This document shows, piece after piece, positions 34,791 through 43,946 of a stretch of DNA of 64,000 nt (position 1 is the stretch's first letter; each line of letters opens with the position of its first letter). This DNA comes from Bacillus xiapuensis (lineage in GTDB: Bacteria > Bacillota > Bacilli > Bacillales > Domibacillaceae). The position numbers and the translations under genes are program-made. Under the pieces are notes generated by a model. It saw only the letters and a program-made list of their open reading frames with translations, made no database searches and was not told the origin of the DNA. The stretch spans positions 497,828 through 561,827 of the forward strand of contig NZ_KZ454939.1 in NCBI RefSeq assembly GCF_002797355.1, read 5' to 3'.

Positions 34791-35696
34791 ATGGAACTTC
34801 GTCAAATCAAATACTTTATGGAAGTGGCCAAAGAAGAGCATGTAACAGAAGCGGCGTACCGTTTGCATGTTGCTCAATCGGCTGTCAGCAGGCAGATTGC
34901 CAAGCTGGAGGAAGAGCTGGGCGTAGACTTGTTCTTGCGCGAAGGACGGAATGTGAAGCTGACATTCGCCGGGAAGGTGTTTTTACAGCATATTCAATCT
35001 GCAATGAATGAAATAGATAAAGCGGTAGCAGCTGTCAACGACTATTTAAATCCAGAGGCGGGAAAAATCAGGCTTGGATTTCCGACTTCACTGGCAACGA
35101 AAACTTTGCCGCGTGTGATTTCTGCCTTTCGAAAGCAATATACCGATATAGGCTTTGACTTTCATCAAGGATCTAACAAAGAGCTTAGAGAATTGGTGGC
35201 TGACGGTGAGATTGATTTGGCATTCGTGTCACCCGTGCCGGAGGAAACAGCGGATATCGGCACAAAGATCTTTTTTTCGGAAGATATGCGGGCGCTTTTG
35301 CCCGTCCATCACCCGCTCTCTAAACAAAAACAAGTGAATTTGCGCGATCTTATCGAAGATCAGTTTGTCCTCTTTCGCGAAGGCTATGATATGAGAAAGC
35401 TGGTCGTTGAAGCTTGCCAGCAAGTAAGCTTTGAACCGAAGGTGGCCTTTGAAAGCGAGGATATCTATACGATTAAAGGACTGGTCGAAGCAGGGCTCGG
35501 TGTTACGCTGTTGCCGGAGACGATACTGGCTGATCAGACGCCGCTGGGAACCGTCAGCCTGCCTGTGGTTGTCCCTGCTGTTACCCGCACCGTAGGCGTG
35601 GTTTATACAAAAAAGCGCAGCCTGCCGCCAACTGAAAAAATGTTCTATCATTTTCTAATTGATTATTATCATCGGATTAATCAATTCCGATTATAG
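34791..35696 (+). CDS. LysR-family regulator, GltC-like
   Basis: 301-residue transcription factor. The N-terminal winged helix-turn-helix (1-60) reads MELRQIKYFMEVAKEEHVTE and VAQSAVSRQIAKLEEELGVDLF, close to B. subtilis GltC, and the effector domain (90-295) shares GFPTSLATKTLPRVISAF and IKGLVEAGLGVTLLPE with it. GltC activates glutamate synthase genes, but no gltAB is adjacent here, so the target is open. Start follows GAGAGGTGGGGAC. Terminated by the hairpin at 35733. Confidence 0.88.
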   Translation: MELRQIKYFMEVAKEEHVTEAAYRLHVAQSAVSRQIAKLEEELGVDLFLREGRNVKLTFAGKVFLQHIQSAMNEIDKAVAAVNDYLNPEAGKIRLGFPTSLATKTLPRVISAFRKQYTDIGFDFHQGSNKELRELVADGEIDLAFVSPVPEETADIGTKIFFSEDMRALLPVHHPLSKQKQVNLRDLIEDQFVLFREGYDMRKLVVEACQQVSFEPKVAFESEDIYTIKGLVEAGLGVTLLPETILADQTPLGTVSLPVVVPAVTRTVGVVYTKKRSLPPTEKMFYHFLIDYYHRINQFRL

Positions 35697-35732
35697 AAAC
35701 GACAGATTTAATAGGCGCTATAAGTCCATCAT

Positions 35733-35769
35733 AAAGAGGGGCTCCCTTTCAATTAGGGAGCCCCTCTTT
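35733..35769. terminator. Bidirectional terminator
   Basis: Perfect 15-pair stem AAAGAGGGGCTCCCT with AGGGAGCCCCTCTTT and a 7-base loop, between convergent regulator and aminopeptidase genes. Confidence 0.9.
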
Positions 35770-35781
35770 GATAACGGCTAT

Positions 35782-37020
35782 TTAAATCATGTCTGCCCAG
35801 TTTCCGTTGCGGAAAATCGGTTCACGCTCTCCGCTTTTCGTTATGCCGTCAATGTTCAAATCATGGGAGCCGATCATAAAGTCGACATGGGTAATGCTTG
35901 TATTTAAGCCGTTTTGCTCAAGCTGTTCCTGAGACATGCTTTTTCCGCCCTCTAGGCAAAAGGCATAGGCGCTGCCGATTGCTAAATGGCATGAGGCGTT
36001 TTCATCAAATAATGTATTGTAGAATAGGATATTGGTCTCTGAGATTGGCGATTGATGAGGCACGAGGGCGATTTCGCCAAGATAGCGGGCGCCTTCATCT
36101 GTTTCGGCAAGCCCCTTCAGAACATCCTCACCTTGTTGAGCGCTGACTTTAACAATTCTTCCTTTTTCAAATGTGATGGTAAACTCATCGATAATATTTC
36201 CGCCGTAGCTGAGGGGTTTCGTGCTGGATACATAACCATTGACCCCGTATTTATACGGAACCGTGAACACTTCTTCCGTCGGCATGTTGGCCATAAATGA
36301 ATGGCCTTGTTCATTGACGCTTCCGGCCCCGATCCATAGATGGCCTTCAGGAAGATCAATGGTTAAATCGGTGCCGGCTGCCGTGTAATGCAAGGATTGA
36401 TAACGCTTATTATTTAAGTACTCCACTTTTTTATTTAACGCTTGATCATGCTGCTTCCACGCTTTCACCGGATCATCGGCATCGGCGCGCACCGCTTGAA
36501 GAATCGCTTGCCAAAGAGCCGGCACTTGCTCTTCTTTTGGCAGGTCAGGAAATACTTTTTGTGCCCATGCTTCGGAAGGGACAGCGATTACGGACCAGCT
36601 GACCTTATCAGCTTGGATCATTTGCTTATACCGATGGAGCGCCTGACCGGCTGTTTTTTGAGAAACGGCGATCCGCTGAGAGCTGATCCCTTTAAGCAGG
36701 TCCGGACTGGAAGATATGATTGACAGGAAAGCCGCTCCTTTGCTTGCCAGCTCTTCCAGCATCTGCACCCTCCAGCTTGGAAACTCAGTGAATGCTTCAT
36801 CGGGGGCAAGCTCGTATTTCAGGCGTGATACCTGATCATCGCTCCATTCGACGTATACCTGTTTAGCACCGGCTTCATAGGCTTTTTTAACAACTAAGCG
36901 AACAAAGCCGGCCGCATCCGTCGCCGCGTTGATCACAAGCGTTTGGTCTTTTTGAATATTAACCCCGACTTGTACCGCAAGATCCGCATACTTTTCTAAT
37001 AATTCTTGAAAGTTGTTCAT
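35782..37020 (-). CDS. ampS: M29-family aminopeptidase AmpS
   Basis: 412-residue cytosolic metallo-aminopeptidase (thermophilic aminopeptidase family). Family motifs: LEKYADLAVQVGVNIQKDQTL at the start, GTDLTIDLPEGHLWIGAG mid-protein, FMANMPTEEVFTVP with a metal Glu, and SYGGNIIDEFTITFEKGRIV. The C-terminus LNTSITHVDFMIGSHDLNIDG supplies the His and Asp metal ligands. Typical length 410. Start has GGAGCAGTTAC upstream. Cuts N-terminal residues from peptides; no partner genes nearby. Confidence 0.93.
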   Translation of the reverse strand: MNNFQELLEKYADLAVQVGVNIQKDQTLVINAATDAAGFVRLVVKKAYEAGAKQVYVEWSDDQVSRLKYELAPDEAFTEFPSWRVQMLEELASKGAAFLSIISSSPDLLKGISSQRIAVSQKTAGQALHRYKQMIQADKVSWSVIAVPSEAWAQKVFPDLPKEEQVPALWQAILQAVRADADDPVKAWKQHDQALNKKVEYLNNKRYQSLHYTAAGTDLTIDLPEGHLWIGAGSVNEQGHSFMANMPTEEVFTVPYKYGVNGYVSSTKPLSYGGNIIDEFTITFEKGRIVKVSAQQGEDVLKGLAETDEGARYLGEIALVPHQSPISETNILFYNTLFDENASCHLAIGSAYAFCLEGGKSMSQEQLEQNGLNTSITHVDFMIGSHDLNIDGITKSGEREPIFRNGNWADMI

Positions 37021-37143
37021 GTAACTGCTCCTTTATCCACATTTTTGTAAGAATATTGTATCAGGAATCAAAGAAATCACCTACTTTTCAGCTTTTAGGG
37101 AAAAGCCTCAGCTGGAAGAAGAGTGGGGAAAACGGCGAAAGTC

Positions 37144-37590
37144 TTATTCGCCGGGGGTTCTTTGAAACAGCTGGCGCAGAATGTCGGGGTCGCCAGCTAT
37201 GTCTTTAAGCGTGTATTGATCAAGAACGTCAAGATAAGCTTGAAGAGCCTGGAACAGAACATGCTTAAGACCGCAAGCGGGAGAAACCACGCATCGGTTG
37301 GTCTCCGGCTGAAAGCATTCCACCAAATGAAAGTCATCTTCTGTTTCTCGGACAACCTTTCCAATATTGATTTTTTCTGGAGGCAGAGCGAGACGAATCC
37401 CGCCATTGCGGCCGCGGATTGTTTCAATCACTTTCATTCTGCCAAGCTTATGAATGACCTTCATCAAATGATTTTTTGAAATTTGGTAGGCATCGGCAAT
37501 TTCCTTGATGTTGGAGAGTTTGCCTTGCTCCTTAGAAGCTAAATAAATCAGCACACGTAGAGAATAGTCAGTATATAGCGTTAATCTCAT
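37144..37590 (-). CDS. nsrR: Nitric-oxide-sensing Rrf2-family repressor NsrR
   Basis: 148 residues. The N-terminal winged helix-turn-helix is MRLTLYTDYSLRVLIYLASK, with DNA-reading segment ADAYQISKNHLMKVIHKL. The three cluster cysteines fall at 92, 100 and 106 in ECFQPETNRC-VVSPAC, the same numbering as B. subtilis NsrR. It binds a 4Fe-4S cluster destroyed by NO, lifting repression. It is divergent from hmp, and NsrR-like operators lie between them. Start ATG at 37590; a GTG a few codons upstream is the alternative. Confidence 0.93.
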   Translation of the reverse strand: MRLTLYTDYSLRVLIYLASKEQGKLSNIKEIADAYQISKNHLMKVIHKLGRMKVIETIRGRNGGIRLALPPEKINIGKVVRETEDDFHLVECFQPETNRCVVSPACGLKHVLFQALQAYLDVLDQYTLKDIAGDPDILRQLFQRTPGE

Positions 37591-37673
37591 TTTTTTCACC
37601 ACGGATTCATTAATATATCTATTATATACTGCCGGAAGCTGCTCTTCAAAGAAGTGTGAACATTTCTTTAAAG

Positions 37674-37690
37674 ATGTATTTAATATATTG
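37674..37690. promoter_or_regulatory. Candidate NsrR operator, distal
   Basis: ATGTATTTAATATATTG resembles the Bacillus NsrR site ATGTATTTTAAATATACTT in its left half. It sits between the divergent nsrR and hmp starts. Confidence 0.45.
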
Positions 37691-37718
37691 CTTTTATATA
37701 GGGAATACTATATATATA

Positions 37719-37737
37719 AAGTATATTGTAAATACAT
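37719..37737. promoter_or_regulatory. NsrR operator before hmp
   Basis: On the minus strand ATGTATTTACAATATACTT, differing at two positions from the B. subtilis nasD site ATGTATTTTAAATATACTT. It ends 17 bases before the hmp ATG, where repressor would block transcription or elongation. Confidence 0.75.
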
Positions 37738-37754
37738 CTTATTGGAGGTCCCAC

Positions 37755-38954
37755 ATGCTATCTGAAAAAACGATTGAAATTGTGAAGTCTACTGCTCCTG
37801 TTCTTGAAGTAAAAGGAAAAGAAATTACAACCCATTTTTATAAAAATATGTTCGCTGATCATCCTGAATTATTGAATATCTTCAACCATGCCAATCAGGA
37901 GAAAGGCCGTCAGCAAACAGCCCTTGCTAATACGGTTTATGCGGCAGCTAAATACATTGATCAATTGGAAGTGCTCGTTCCAGCGGTGAAGCAAATAGGT
38001 CATAAACACCGCAGCTTAGGCATTAAGCCTGAGCATTATCCAATCGTTGGAGAGTACCTGCTAAAAGCTATTAAAGAAGTGCTGGGCGACGCGGCAACAG
38101 ATGATATTATCCAGGCATGGAAAGAAGCGTATGGTGTGATTGCCAAAGTGTTCATCGACGTAGAATCCGGAATGTACAAGGAAGCAAGTAAACAAGAAGG
38201 CGGCTGGATGGATTTCAAAGAGTTCGAAGTGAGCGACAAAGTGGAAGAAAGCTCTCTCATTACTTCGTTTTACTTAAAGCCAAAAGATGGCGCCAAGCTT
38301 CCTGAATTTTTGCCAGGCCAGTACATTACCATTAAGCTGAAAATTCCGGGTGAGAAATACATTGTAAATCGCCAGTACAGTCTTTCTTGCAGACCGGGTC
38401 TTGATTATTACCGGATTTCTGTAAAAAGAGAAGCGGACCATCAGCCGATGGGCAAGGTGTCGAATTACTTGCATGACCACATCCAAAAGGGAGATACAGT
38501 GGAGCTTAGTGCCCCTGCCGGTGATTTCCATTTAGATCTGAATAGCCAATCTCCGGTTGCTTTTATTAGCGGAGGCGTCGGCATTACTCCGATGATGGCG
38601 ATGCTTGAAACGCTTGCTTATCACAAAAGTGATCGGAAAGTAGCCTTTATTCACGCCGCCCGTAATGAAAAAGCTCATGCCTTTAAAGAGCATACGAAAC
38701 AATTAGTGGAGCAGCTCAGCAATGGGCGTTCTTACATCGCTTACGAGAAAAACGAGGAGCAAGCGATGTGCGACGTCGAAGGCTACATCAGCAAAGAGTT
38801 TCTAGGTAAAGTCATTGATCAAGACAGCACATGCTATGTATGCGGCCCGGTTCCATTCATGGAAGCCGTAATCCGTCATCTAAAAGCAATTGGCTTCAAA
38901 GAGGAGCAAATCAAGTACGAATTCTTCGGTCCGGCCATGGCACTTGAAGCGTAA
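37755..38954 (+). CDS. hmp: Flavohaemoprotein Hmp (nitric oxide dioxygenase)
   Basis: Converts NO and O2 to nitrate using NAD(P)H. 399 residues: globin domain (1-140) with proximal His in KQIGHKHRSLGI near residue 85, FAD domain (150-260) with RQYSLSCRPG, and NAD domain (265-399) with SGGVGITPMMAML and YVCGPVPFMEAV. ATG at 37755 follows GGAGGTCCCAC; an upstream frame from 37656 crosses the operator and was not used. Induced when NsrR loses its cluster. Confidence 0.95.
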   Translation: MLSEKTIEIVKSTAPVLEVKGKEITTHFYKNMFADHPELLNIFNHANQEKGRQQTALANTVYAAAKYIDQLEVLVPAVKQIGHKHRSLGIKPEHYPIVGEYLLKAIKEVLGDAATDDIIQAWKEAYGVIAKVFIDVESGMYKEASKQEGGWMDFKEFEVSDKVEESSLITSFYLKPKDGAKLPEFLPGQYITIKLKIPGEKYIVNRQYSLSCRPGLDYYRISVKREADHQPMGKVSNYLHDHIQKGDTVELSAPAGDFHLDLNSQSPVAFISGGVGITPMMAMLETLAYHKSDRKVAFIHAARNEKAHAFKEHTKQLVEQLSNGRSYIAYEKNEEQAMCDVEGYISKEFLGKVIDQDSTCYVCGPVPFMEAVIRHLKAIGFKEEQIKYEFFGPAMALEA

Positions 38955-38976
38955 CAGACAAAATCATCATCTTTCA

Positions 38977-39006
38977 GGCTGTTGAGGGGTCTCAACAGCC
39001 TTTTTT
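38977..39006 (+). terminator. hmp terminator
   Basis: Ten-pair stem GGCTGTTGAG with CTCAACAGCC, tetraloop GGGT, then TTTTTT, 22 bases after the hmp stop. Confidence 0.9.
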
Positions 39007-39202
39007 CTATGGAGCGAAAGAAGCAGCATTATTTTCAGCAGAAGTTACATAGAGACGGCTTTCTTGCGGCCGGTGATAATCTTGGCCGCAAGGATGCCAT
39101 AGCCAAGCGGGCATAGGGGTGTTTGTCAAGCAAGCAAGTTTGCCTTTCATTTAAATCGGGAAAAGAGTGAGCAAATAGACATAAAAAAGGGAGAGATGAA
39201 GA

Positions 39203-40816
39203 ATGGGAGAGGCTGTTAAACGGGCCTGGGGACAGCTATGGAACATGCACAATGATATAATCAGAGCTTTTCAGCTCATCACACAACCTTCCTCAAATGG
39301 AGGCGGCTCCATCAGCAAAGACGAGGCGGGAGGGAGGAAGAAGCCGAAGCGCTCAAGAAGGCAAAATGCAGGGCTGTGGTTAGGCCCGCTGCTCTTTATG
39401 ATCTGCTTGTTTGGGGTTTCGCCGGAAGGGATGTCTAAAGAAGCGACAGCGGTGTTAGCTAGCACTGCCTGGATAGCCACCTGGTGGATCACAGAAGCGA
39501 TTCCTATCCCTGTTACCTCCTTGCTGCCGATCATTTTGTTTCCGCTTACAGGAGCGGTGACGGAAGGAATTACGAGTGCATATGCTGACAGTACCATCTT
39601 TTTATTTATGGGAGGATTTATCTTAGCGATCGCGTTGGAAAAATGGCAGCTGCACAGACGGATCGCCTTGAATATTATACTATGTGTTGGCACGAGCACT
39701 CAGCAGATTGTACTGGGCTTCATGGTCGCTACCGGTTTCTTATCCATGTGGATTTCCAACACAGCCACGGCGATGATGATGATGCCGATTGCGCTAGCCG
39801 TGATTAAACAGGTCGATGACTCACTGGATGGACAGAATGCTAAGGAAACGAACTTCGGTAAGGCGATCATGCTGGGTGTTGCTTACTCCGCTTCGATCGG
39901 GGGATTAGGAACGTTAATTGGAACGCCGCCTAATACGATTTTCGCGGGAGTAGTAAAGGAGATCTATCATATCGATTTGTCATTTGGTGTGTGGATGTTA
40001 TTCGGCGTGCCGCTCGCCATCATTTTAACTGCAGCGGTTTGGTTTTATTTAGTGAAGCTTGCTTTTCCGATGAAGCTGAAGGAAATTCCGGGAGGAAAGA
40101 GAAACCTGCAAAAGCAAAAAGAGCAGCTCGGGCGCATGAGCACAGAGGAAAAGGTCGTACTGACCGTGTTTGCTGCAACGGCTGTAGCCTGGATTACGAG
40201 AACATTTCTATTAGTGAAATTCATGAGCTTTTTAGATGATACGATTATTGCAATCACAGCCGCTATCCTTCTGTTTGTCCTTCCATCTAAAAAGGCGGAA
40301 GACGGCAAGCTGTTAAATTGGAACGATGCCAAAAACATTCCTTGGGGGATTTTGCTATTATTCGGCGGCGGTCTAGCGATTGCCAAAGGGTTTAAAGATT
40401 CAGGGCTGGCACAGTGGATCGGAGAACAGCTCACTGTTCTTCAAGGCATTCCGCTGCTCTTTATCATTGCAATTGTTACAGCACTGGTCATCTTTTTGAC
40501 GGAAATTACATCGAATACAGCGACCGCTACGATGATGTTTCCGATTATGGCATCCCTGGCAGCGGCCTTGCATATTCATCCGTACGGTGTAATGGTTGCC
40601 GCGGGACTTGCTGCTTCCTGTGCGTTTATGCTTCCTGTGGCGACCCCGCCGAACGCGGTCGTCTTCGGATCGGGTATGCTGAAAATTCAAGATATGGCAA
40701 AGGCGGGTTTTTGGATCAATTTACTCTCCATCATAGTTATTACAGCCTTGATCTATTTATTTATGCCAGTCGTCTGGGGAATGGACCTGCACTCCTTTCC
40801 AGCTTCCTTAAAATAA
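39203..40816 (+). CDS. DASS/SLC13-family sodium:dicarboxylate symporter (SdcS-like)
   Basis: 537-residue membrane protein. After a hydrophilic N-terminus of about 60 residues come about eleven spans. Two SNT motifs, FLSMWISNTATAMMMMPIA and TEITSNTATATMMFPIM, form the sodium and carboxylate sites of the DASS family. GTLIGTPPNTIFAG and MLPVATPPNAVVFGSG are the matching repeat signatures. Likely takes up succinate, malate or fumarate, complementing DcuB and fumarase in this window. RBS GGGAGAGATGAAG before ATG. Confidence 0.92.
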   Translation: MGEAVKRAWGQLWNMHNDIIRAFQLITQPSSNGGGSISKDEAGGRKKPKRSRRQNAGLWLGPLLFMICLFGVSPEGMSKEATAVLASTAWIATWWITEAIPIPVTSLLPIILFPLTGAVTEGITSAYADSTIFLFMGGFILAIALEKWQLHRRIALNIILCVGTSTQQIVLGFMVATGFLSMWISNTATAMMMMPIALAVIKQVDDSLDGQNAKETNFGKAIMLGVAYSASIGGLGTLIGTPPNTIFAGVVKEIYHIDLSFGVWMLFGVPLAIILTAAVWFYLVKLAFPMKLKEIPGGKRNLQKQKEQLGRMSTEEKVVLTVFAATAVAWITRTFLLVKFMSFLDDTIIAITAAILLFVLPSKKAEDGKLLNWNDAKNIPWGILLLFGGGLAIAKGFKDSGLAQWIGEQLTVLQGIPLLFIIAIVTALVIFLTEITSNTATATMMFPIMASLAAALHIHPYGVMVAAGLAASCAFMLPVATPPNAVVFGSGMLKIQDMAKAGFWINLLSIIVITALIYLFMPVVWGMDLHSFPASLK

Positions 40817-40844
40817 GCGGGCATAAGTTTTTTTATTAAATCCA

Positions 40845-40871
40845 TACACATTTTCTAAATTCATCCGATAT
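40845..40871 (+). promoter_or_regulatory. SigD-type flagellar promoter for motAB
   Basis: TACA, 15 bases, TCCGATAT; the SigD consensus is TAAA-N15-GCCGATAT, so one mismatch in each element. It lies 36 bases before motA, a gene under SigD in B. subtilis. Confidence 0.6.
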
Positions 40872-40907
40872 TAGGTATACAAATATAAAAAAACAGGGTG
40901 AATAAGT

Positions 40908-41699
40908 ATGGATAAAAGTTCAATCATTGGAATTATACTAGGCCTAATTGCTGTCGGCGTAGGTATGGTATTTAAGGGAGTTAGCCCGGCCGTGTTAATT
41001 AACCCGGCAGCGATTTTAATTATTATCTTGGGAACGATCGCAGCCGTGACGATCGCTTTCCCTACAAGTGAATTGAAAAAGGTGCCAAAGCTGTTCGGTA
41101 TTTTGTTTAAAGAGGAGAAAAACATGACTCCTCAAGAAGTGATTCGATTGTTTACAGGCTGGGCGGAGCTGGCCCGCAAAGAAGGCTTGCTGGCTCTTGA
41201 ATCTAAAACAAATGAAATTGAAGATCCTTTTCTGAAAAACGGATTAAGCTTATCTATTGATGGTCAAAGCGCGGATTATATCCGCGACGTGCTCAATGAA
41301 GAACTGGCAGCTATGGAAGAACGCCATGGGGCCGGGGCGGGCATATTTACGCAGGCTGGAACATACGCTCCGACTTTAGGAGTGCTCGGAGCGGTTGTCG
41401 GACTGATCTCGGCTCTTGGAAACATGGAGGATACCGACGCGCTCGGCCAGGCCATTTCAGCTGCGTTCGTAGCCACGCTGATGGGAATCTTTACAGGATA
41501 CGTGCTTTGGCATCCATTTGCGAATAAGTTAAAGCGAAAGTCAAAGCAGGAAGTGAAAGTAAAAGAAATGATGATTGAAGGGATTCTCTCTATTTTAGAA
41601 GGAGAAGCGCCGCGCGTGCTGGAGCAAAAGCTGGCTTCTTACTTGCCTGCAGAGGAAAAGAAAAAGCTATTGGAAGAGAGTGTAGAGGCCAATGGCTAA
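40908..41699 (+). CDS. motA: Flagellar motor stator protein MotA
   Basis: 263 residues with four membrane spans, forming the proton channel with MotB. The opening MDKSSIIGIILGLIAVGVGM and the region IFTQAGTYAPTLGVLGAVVGLISAL, with the conserved prolines, are closer to B. subtilis MotA than to sodium-type MotP. The cytoplasmic loop RLFTGWAELARKEGLLALES carries torque-generating charges. Overlaps motB by 8 bases. SigD-like promoter upstream. Confidence 0.93.
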   Translation: MDKSSIIGIILGLIAVGVGMVFKGVSPAVLINPAAILIIILGTIAAVTIAFPTSELKKVPKLFGILFKEEKNMTPQEVIRLFTGWAELARKEGLLALESKTNEIEDPFLKNGLSLSIDGQSADYIRDVLNEELAAMEERHGAGAGIFTQAGTYAPTLGVLGAVVGLISALGNMEDTDALGQAISAAFVATLMGIFTGYVLWHPFANKLKRKSKQEVKVKEMMIEGILSILEGEAPRVLEQKLASYLPAEEKKKLLEESVEANG

Positions 41700-42468
41700 A
41701 GGAAGAAGAAAGAAGCACGAAGAAGATCACGTAGATGAATCATGGCTCATTCCTTATGCCGATATTTTGACCTTGCTGCTAGCGCTGTTTATTGTGCTAT
41801 TTGCTTCAAGTTCAGTAGACGTGAAGAAATTTCAAATGATTTCCCAGTCTTTTAATAGCGTGTTAGGAGGCGGGACGGGCGTGATGGAATATCCGAGTCC
41901 CGTTCCTCCCGAGTCGATGAAGGACGGGGAAGTGGAAGAGGGCAGCAAGAAAGAGACAAGCGGCCTTGGAAAGCAAGACCGTCAAGAACTCTCAGAAATG
42001 CAAAAGAATATTTCAAAATATATTGAGAAGAACAACTTGCAGGGCAAAGTTCAAACTGCATTAAACGGTGAAGGGCTGCTCTTAAGAATTCGGGACAATG
42101 TATTATTTGATTCCGGAGTGGCTGAAATTCGCCCGGAGGAAATTCGGTCTGCCCGGGAAATCTCCCGGCTGTTGGAAATGGACCGGCCCCGCAATATCAT
42201 TATTAGCGGCCATACGGATAATGTGCCGATCAAAAATGCCAACTTTGACTCCAACTTTGAGCTGAGCGCAATGCGTGCTGTGAATTTCATGAAGGTTATT
42301 TTGGAGAACAAAAACCTTGACCCTCGCTTGTTCAGCGCCAAGGGATATGGGGAGTATCAGCCCGTCGCTTCCAACCGCACAAGTATTGGAAAAGCGCGAA
42401 ACCGCCGGGTGGAAATTCTGATTTTGCCCCAAGGAGAAAAAGAAATGAACGGGAAGCAAGCAGGCTGA
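41692..42468 (+). CDS. motB: Flagellar motor stator protein MotB
   Basis: 258 residues: one membrane span (about 20-40) with the proton-carrying Asp24 in WLIPYADILTLLLALFIVLFASSS, a linker, and a C-terminal OmpA-like peptidoglycan-binding domain (about 120-250) with IIISGHTDNVPI and GYGEYQPVASNRT...NRRVEI. The span residues resemble MotB rather than MotS. Translationally coupled to motA and followed by a strong terminator. Confidence 0.93.
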   Translation: MAKGRRKKHEEDHVDESWLIPYADILTLLLALFIVLFASSSVDVKKFQMISQSFNSVLGGGTGVMEYPSPVPPESMKDGEVEEGSKKETSGLGKQDRQELSEMQKNISKYIEKNNLQGKVQTALNGEGLLLRIRDNVLFDSGVAEIRPEEIRSAREISRLLEMDRPRNIIISGHTDNVPIKNANFDSNFELSAMRAVNFMKVILENKNLDPRLFSAKGYGEYQPVASNRTSIGKARNRRVEILILPQGEKEMNGKQAG

Positions 42469-42495
42469 ACCTGATTTTTCAGGTTCAGCTTTTTT
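42464..42495 (+). terminator. motAB terminator
   Basis: Eleven-pair stem GCTGAACCTGA with TCAGGTTCAGC and then TTTTTT; the left arm begins in the motB stop region. Confidence 0.9.
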
Positions 42496-42555
42496 GTGTT
42501 TAAGCGCAGCAAGCAAGGGTAAAAAACAATAACAAATAAAGAAGGAGGCGTTGGT

Positions 42556-43938
42556 TTGGAGAATTTCGTCGAATGGATTGAAAGTTTTTCAGCCTGGCTT
42601 TGGGGACCGCCACTGATCACCGTACTGGCCTTATCAGGGATTTATATGACCGTGAAGCTAGGTTTTTTTCAATTCAGGTATCCGATATATATCTTTCAGC
42701 AAACATTAGGAAGCATCTTCAAAAAGCCTAAAGGAGAAGGAACCGTCACCCCTCTGCAAGCATTGACCTCTGCTTTATCCTCCACCATTGGAGCCGCAAA
42801 TATTGTTGGTGTTCCTGCAGCTATTATGTTCGGCGGACCGGGAGCCGTCTTTTGGATGTGGGTGATCGCCATTGTGGGCATGGCTCTAAAGTTTTCAGAG
42901 AGTGTATTGGCTGTTCACTACCGCGAGAAAAACGAGAACGGAGAGTTTGTGGGCGGACCGATGTATTATATGACCAAAGGCTTAAATATGAAGTGGCTGG
43001 GGATTTGGTTTTCATTCGCGTTAATGATTGAATTGATTCCAAGCCTGATGGTGCAAGGAAATTCAGTCGCTTCAACTGTGAAGCAAACCTTTGAGATTGA
43101 TGGGCTGTACACGGGCATCGTGATCGCGGTGATTACCGCGCTAGTTGTTTTTGGAGGCATTAAAAGAATCGGAAAAGTGACAGAAGTATTCGTTCCAATT
43201 ATGGCGCTCATTTATTTAGGCGGAGCATTTGCCATACTTCTCATTAATCTGGATCAGGTTCCTGCTGTATTGGAATTAATCTTTGTCCACGCTTTCCAGC
43301 CGATGTCAGCTGTCGGCGGATTTGCCGGCGCGGCTGTTGCTGAAACAATTCGCTGGGGCTTTGCCAGAGGGTTATATTCCAATGAAGCAGGACTGGGAAC
43401 CGCACCGATTGCCCATGCCGCTGCCACAACCGATCACCCGGTGCGCCAAGGATTCTGGGCGATTATTGGAATTGTTATTGATACGCTCGTCATTTGTTCA
43501 GCGACCGCTTTCGTTATTCTTTCAACAGGAGTGTGGAAGCAAGGGGGAGCGGCTGATCAGACCTCCGCTTTAACGACCATTGCCTTTACGGAAAGTTTCG
43601 GTCGCTTTGGCAGCTATTTAGTCACCATTTCTTTAGTCTTCTTCGTGCTGTCCACGATTATTGTCGTTGTGTTCTATGGAGCGAAACAAGCGGAATTTCT
43701 GTTTAATTTAAAAGTAGCGCAAGCCATTAAAGTAGTCTATCTAGCGGCGATCATTTTCGGTTCAATCGGAGCTGCGAAAACAATCTGGTCATTTCTTGAT
43801 TTAGCCTTGGCTTCCATTTTGTTGCCTAATATTCTGGCTGTGCTGCTATTAAGCGGTAAGGTAAAAGAATTGAAGGATGAGTTTTTTACTTCGAGAAAGT
43901 ATTATTTAAAAGACGTTGAGGATGAAAAAGCGAGTTAA
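42556..43938 (+). CDS. alsT: Sodium:alanine symporter family protein (AlsT/GlnT-like), copy 1
   Basis: 460-residue amino acid:cation symporter with about eleven spans. Family motifs: ALTSALSSTIGAANIVGVPAAI, GGPGAVFWMWVIAIVGMALKFSES, FVGGPMYYMTKGL and RGLYSNEAGLGTAPIAHAAA. TTG start at 42556, seven bases after AGGAGG. Substrate is alanine, glycine or glutamine by family. A second paralogue, on the opposite strand, lies 1 kb away. Confidence 0.88.
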   Translation: MENFVEWIESFSAWLWGPPLITVLALSGIYMTVKLGFFQFRYPIYIFQQTLGSIFKKPKGEGTVTPLQALTSALSSTIGAANIVGVPAAIMFGGPGAVFWMWVIAIVGMALKFSESVLAVHYREKNENGEFVGGPMYYMTKGLNMKWLGIWFSFALMIELIPSLMVQGNSVASTVKQTFEIDGLYTGIVIAVITALVVFGGIKRIGKVTEVFVPIMALIYLGGAFAILLINLDQVPAVLELIFVHAFQPMSAVGGFAGAAVAETIRWGFARGLYSNEAGLGTAPIAHAAATTDHPVRQGFWAIIGIVIDTLVICSATAFVILSTGVWKQGGAADQTSALTTIAFTESFGRFGSYLVTISLVFFVLSTIIVVVFYGAKQAEFLFNLKVAQAIKVVYLAAIIFGSIGAAKTIWSFLDLALASILLPNILAVLLLSGKVKELKDEFFTSRKYYLKDVEDEKAS

Positions 43939-43946
43939 TCCATGAG

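Noticed and set aside
39138-39163. SigB-like promoter before the sodium:dicarboxylate symporter
   Set aside because: GTTTGC-N14-GGGAAA has a poor -35 and the gene family is not stress-related; kept out of the feature list.
40908-42468. Sodium-type stator MotP/MotS
   Set aside because: The membrane segments and opening residues resemble proton-type MotA/MotB of B. subtilis far more closely.
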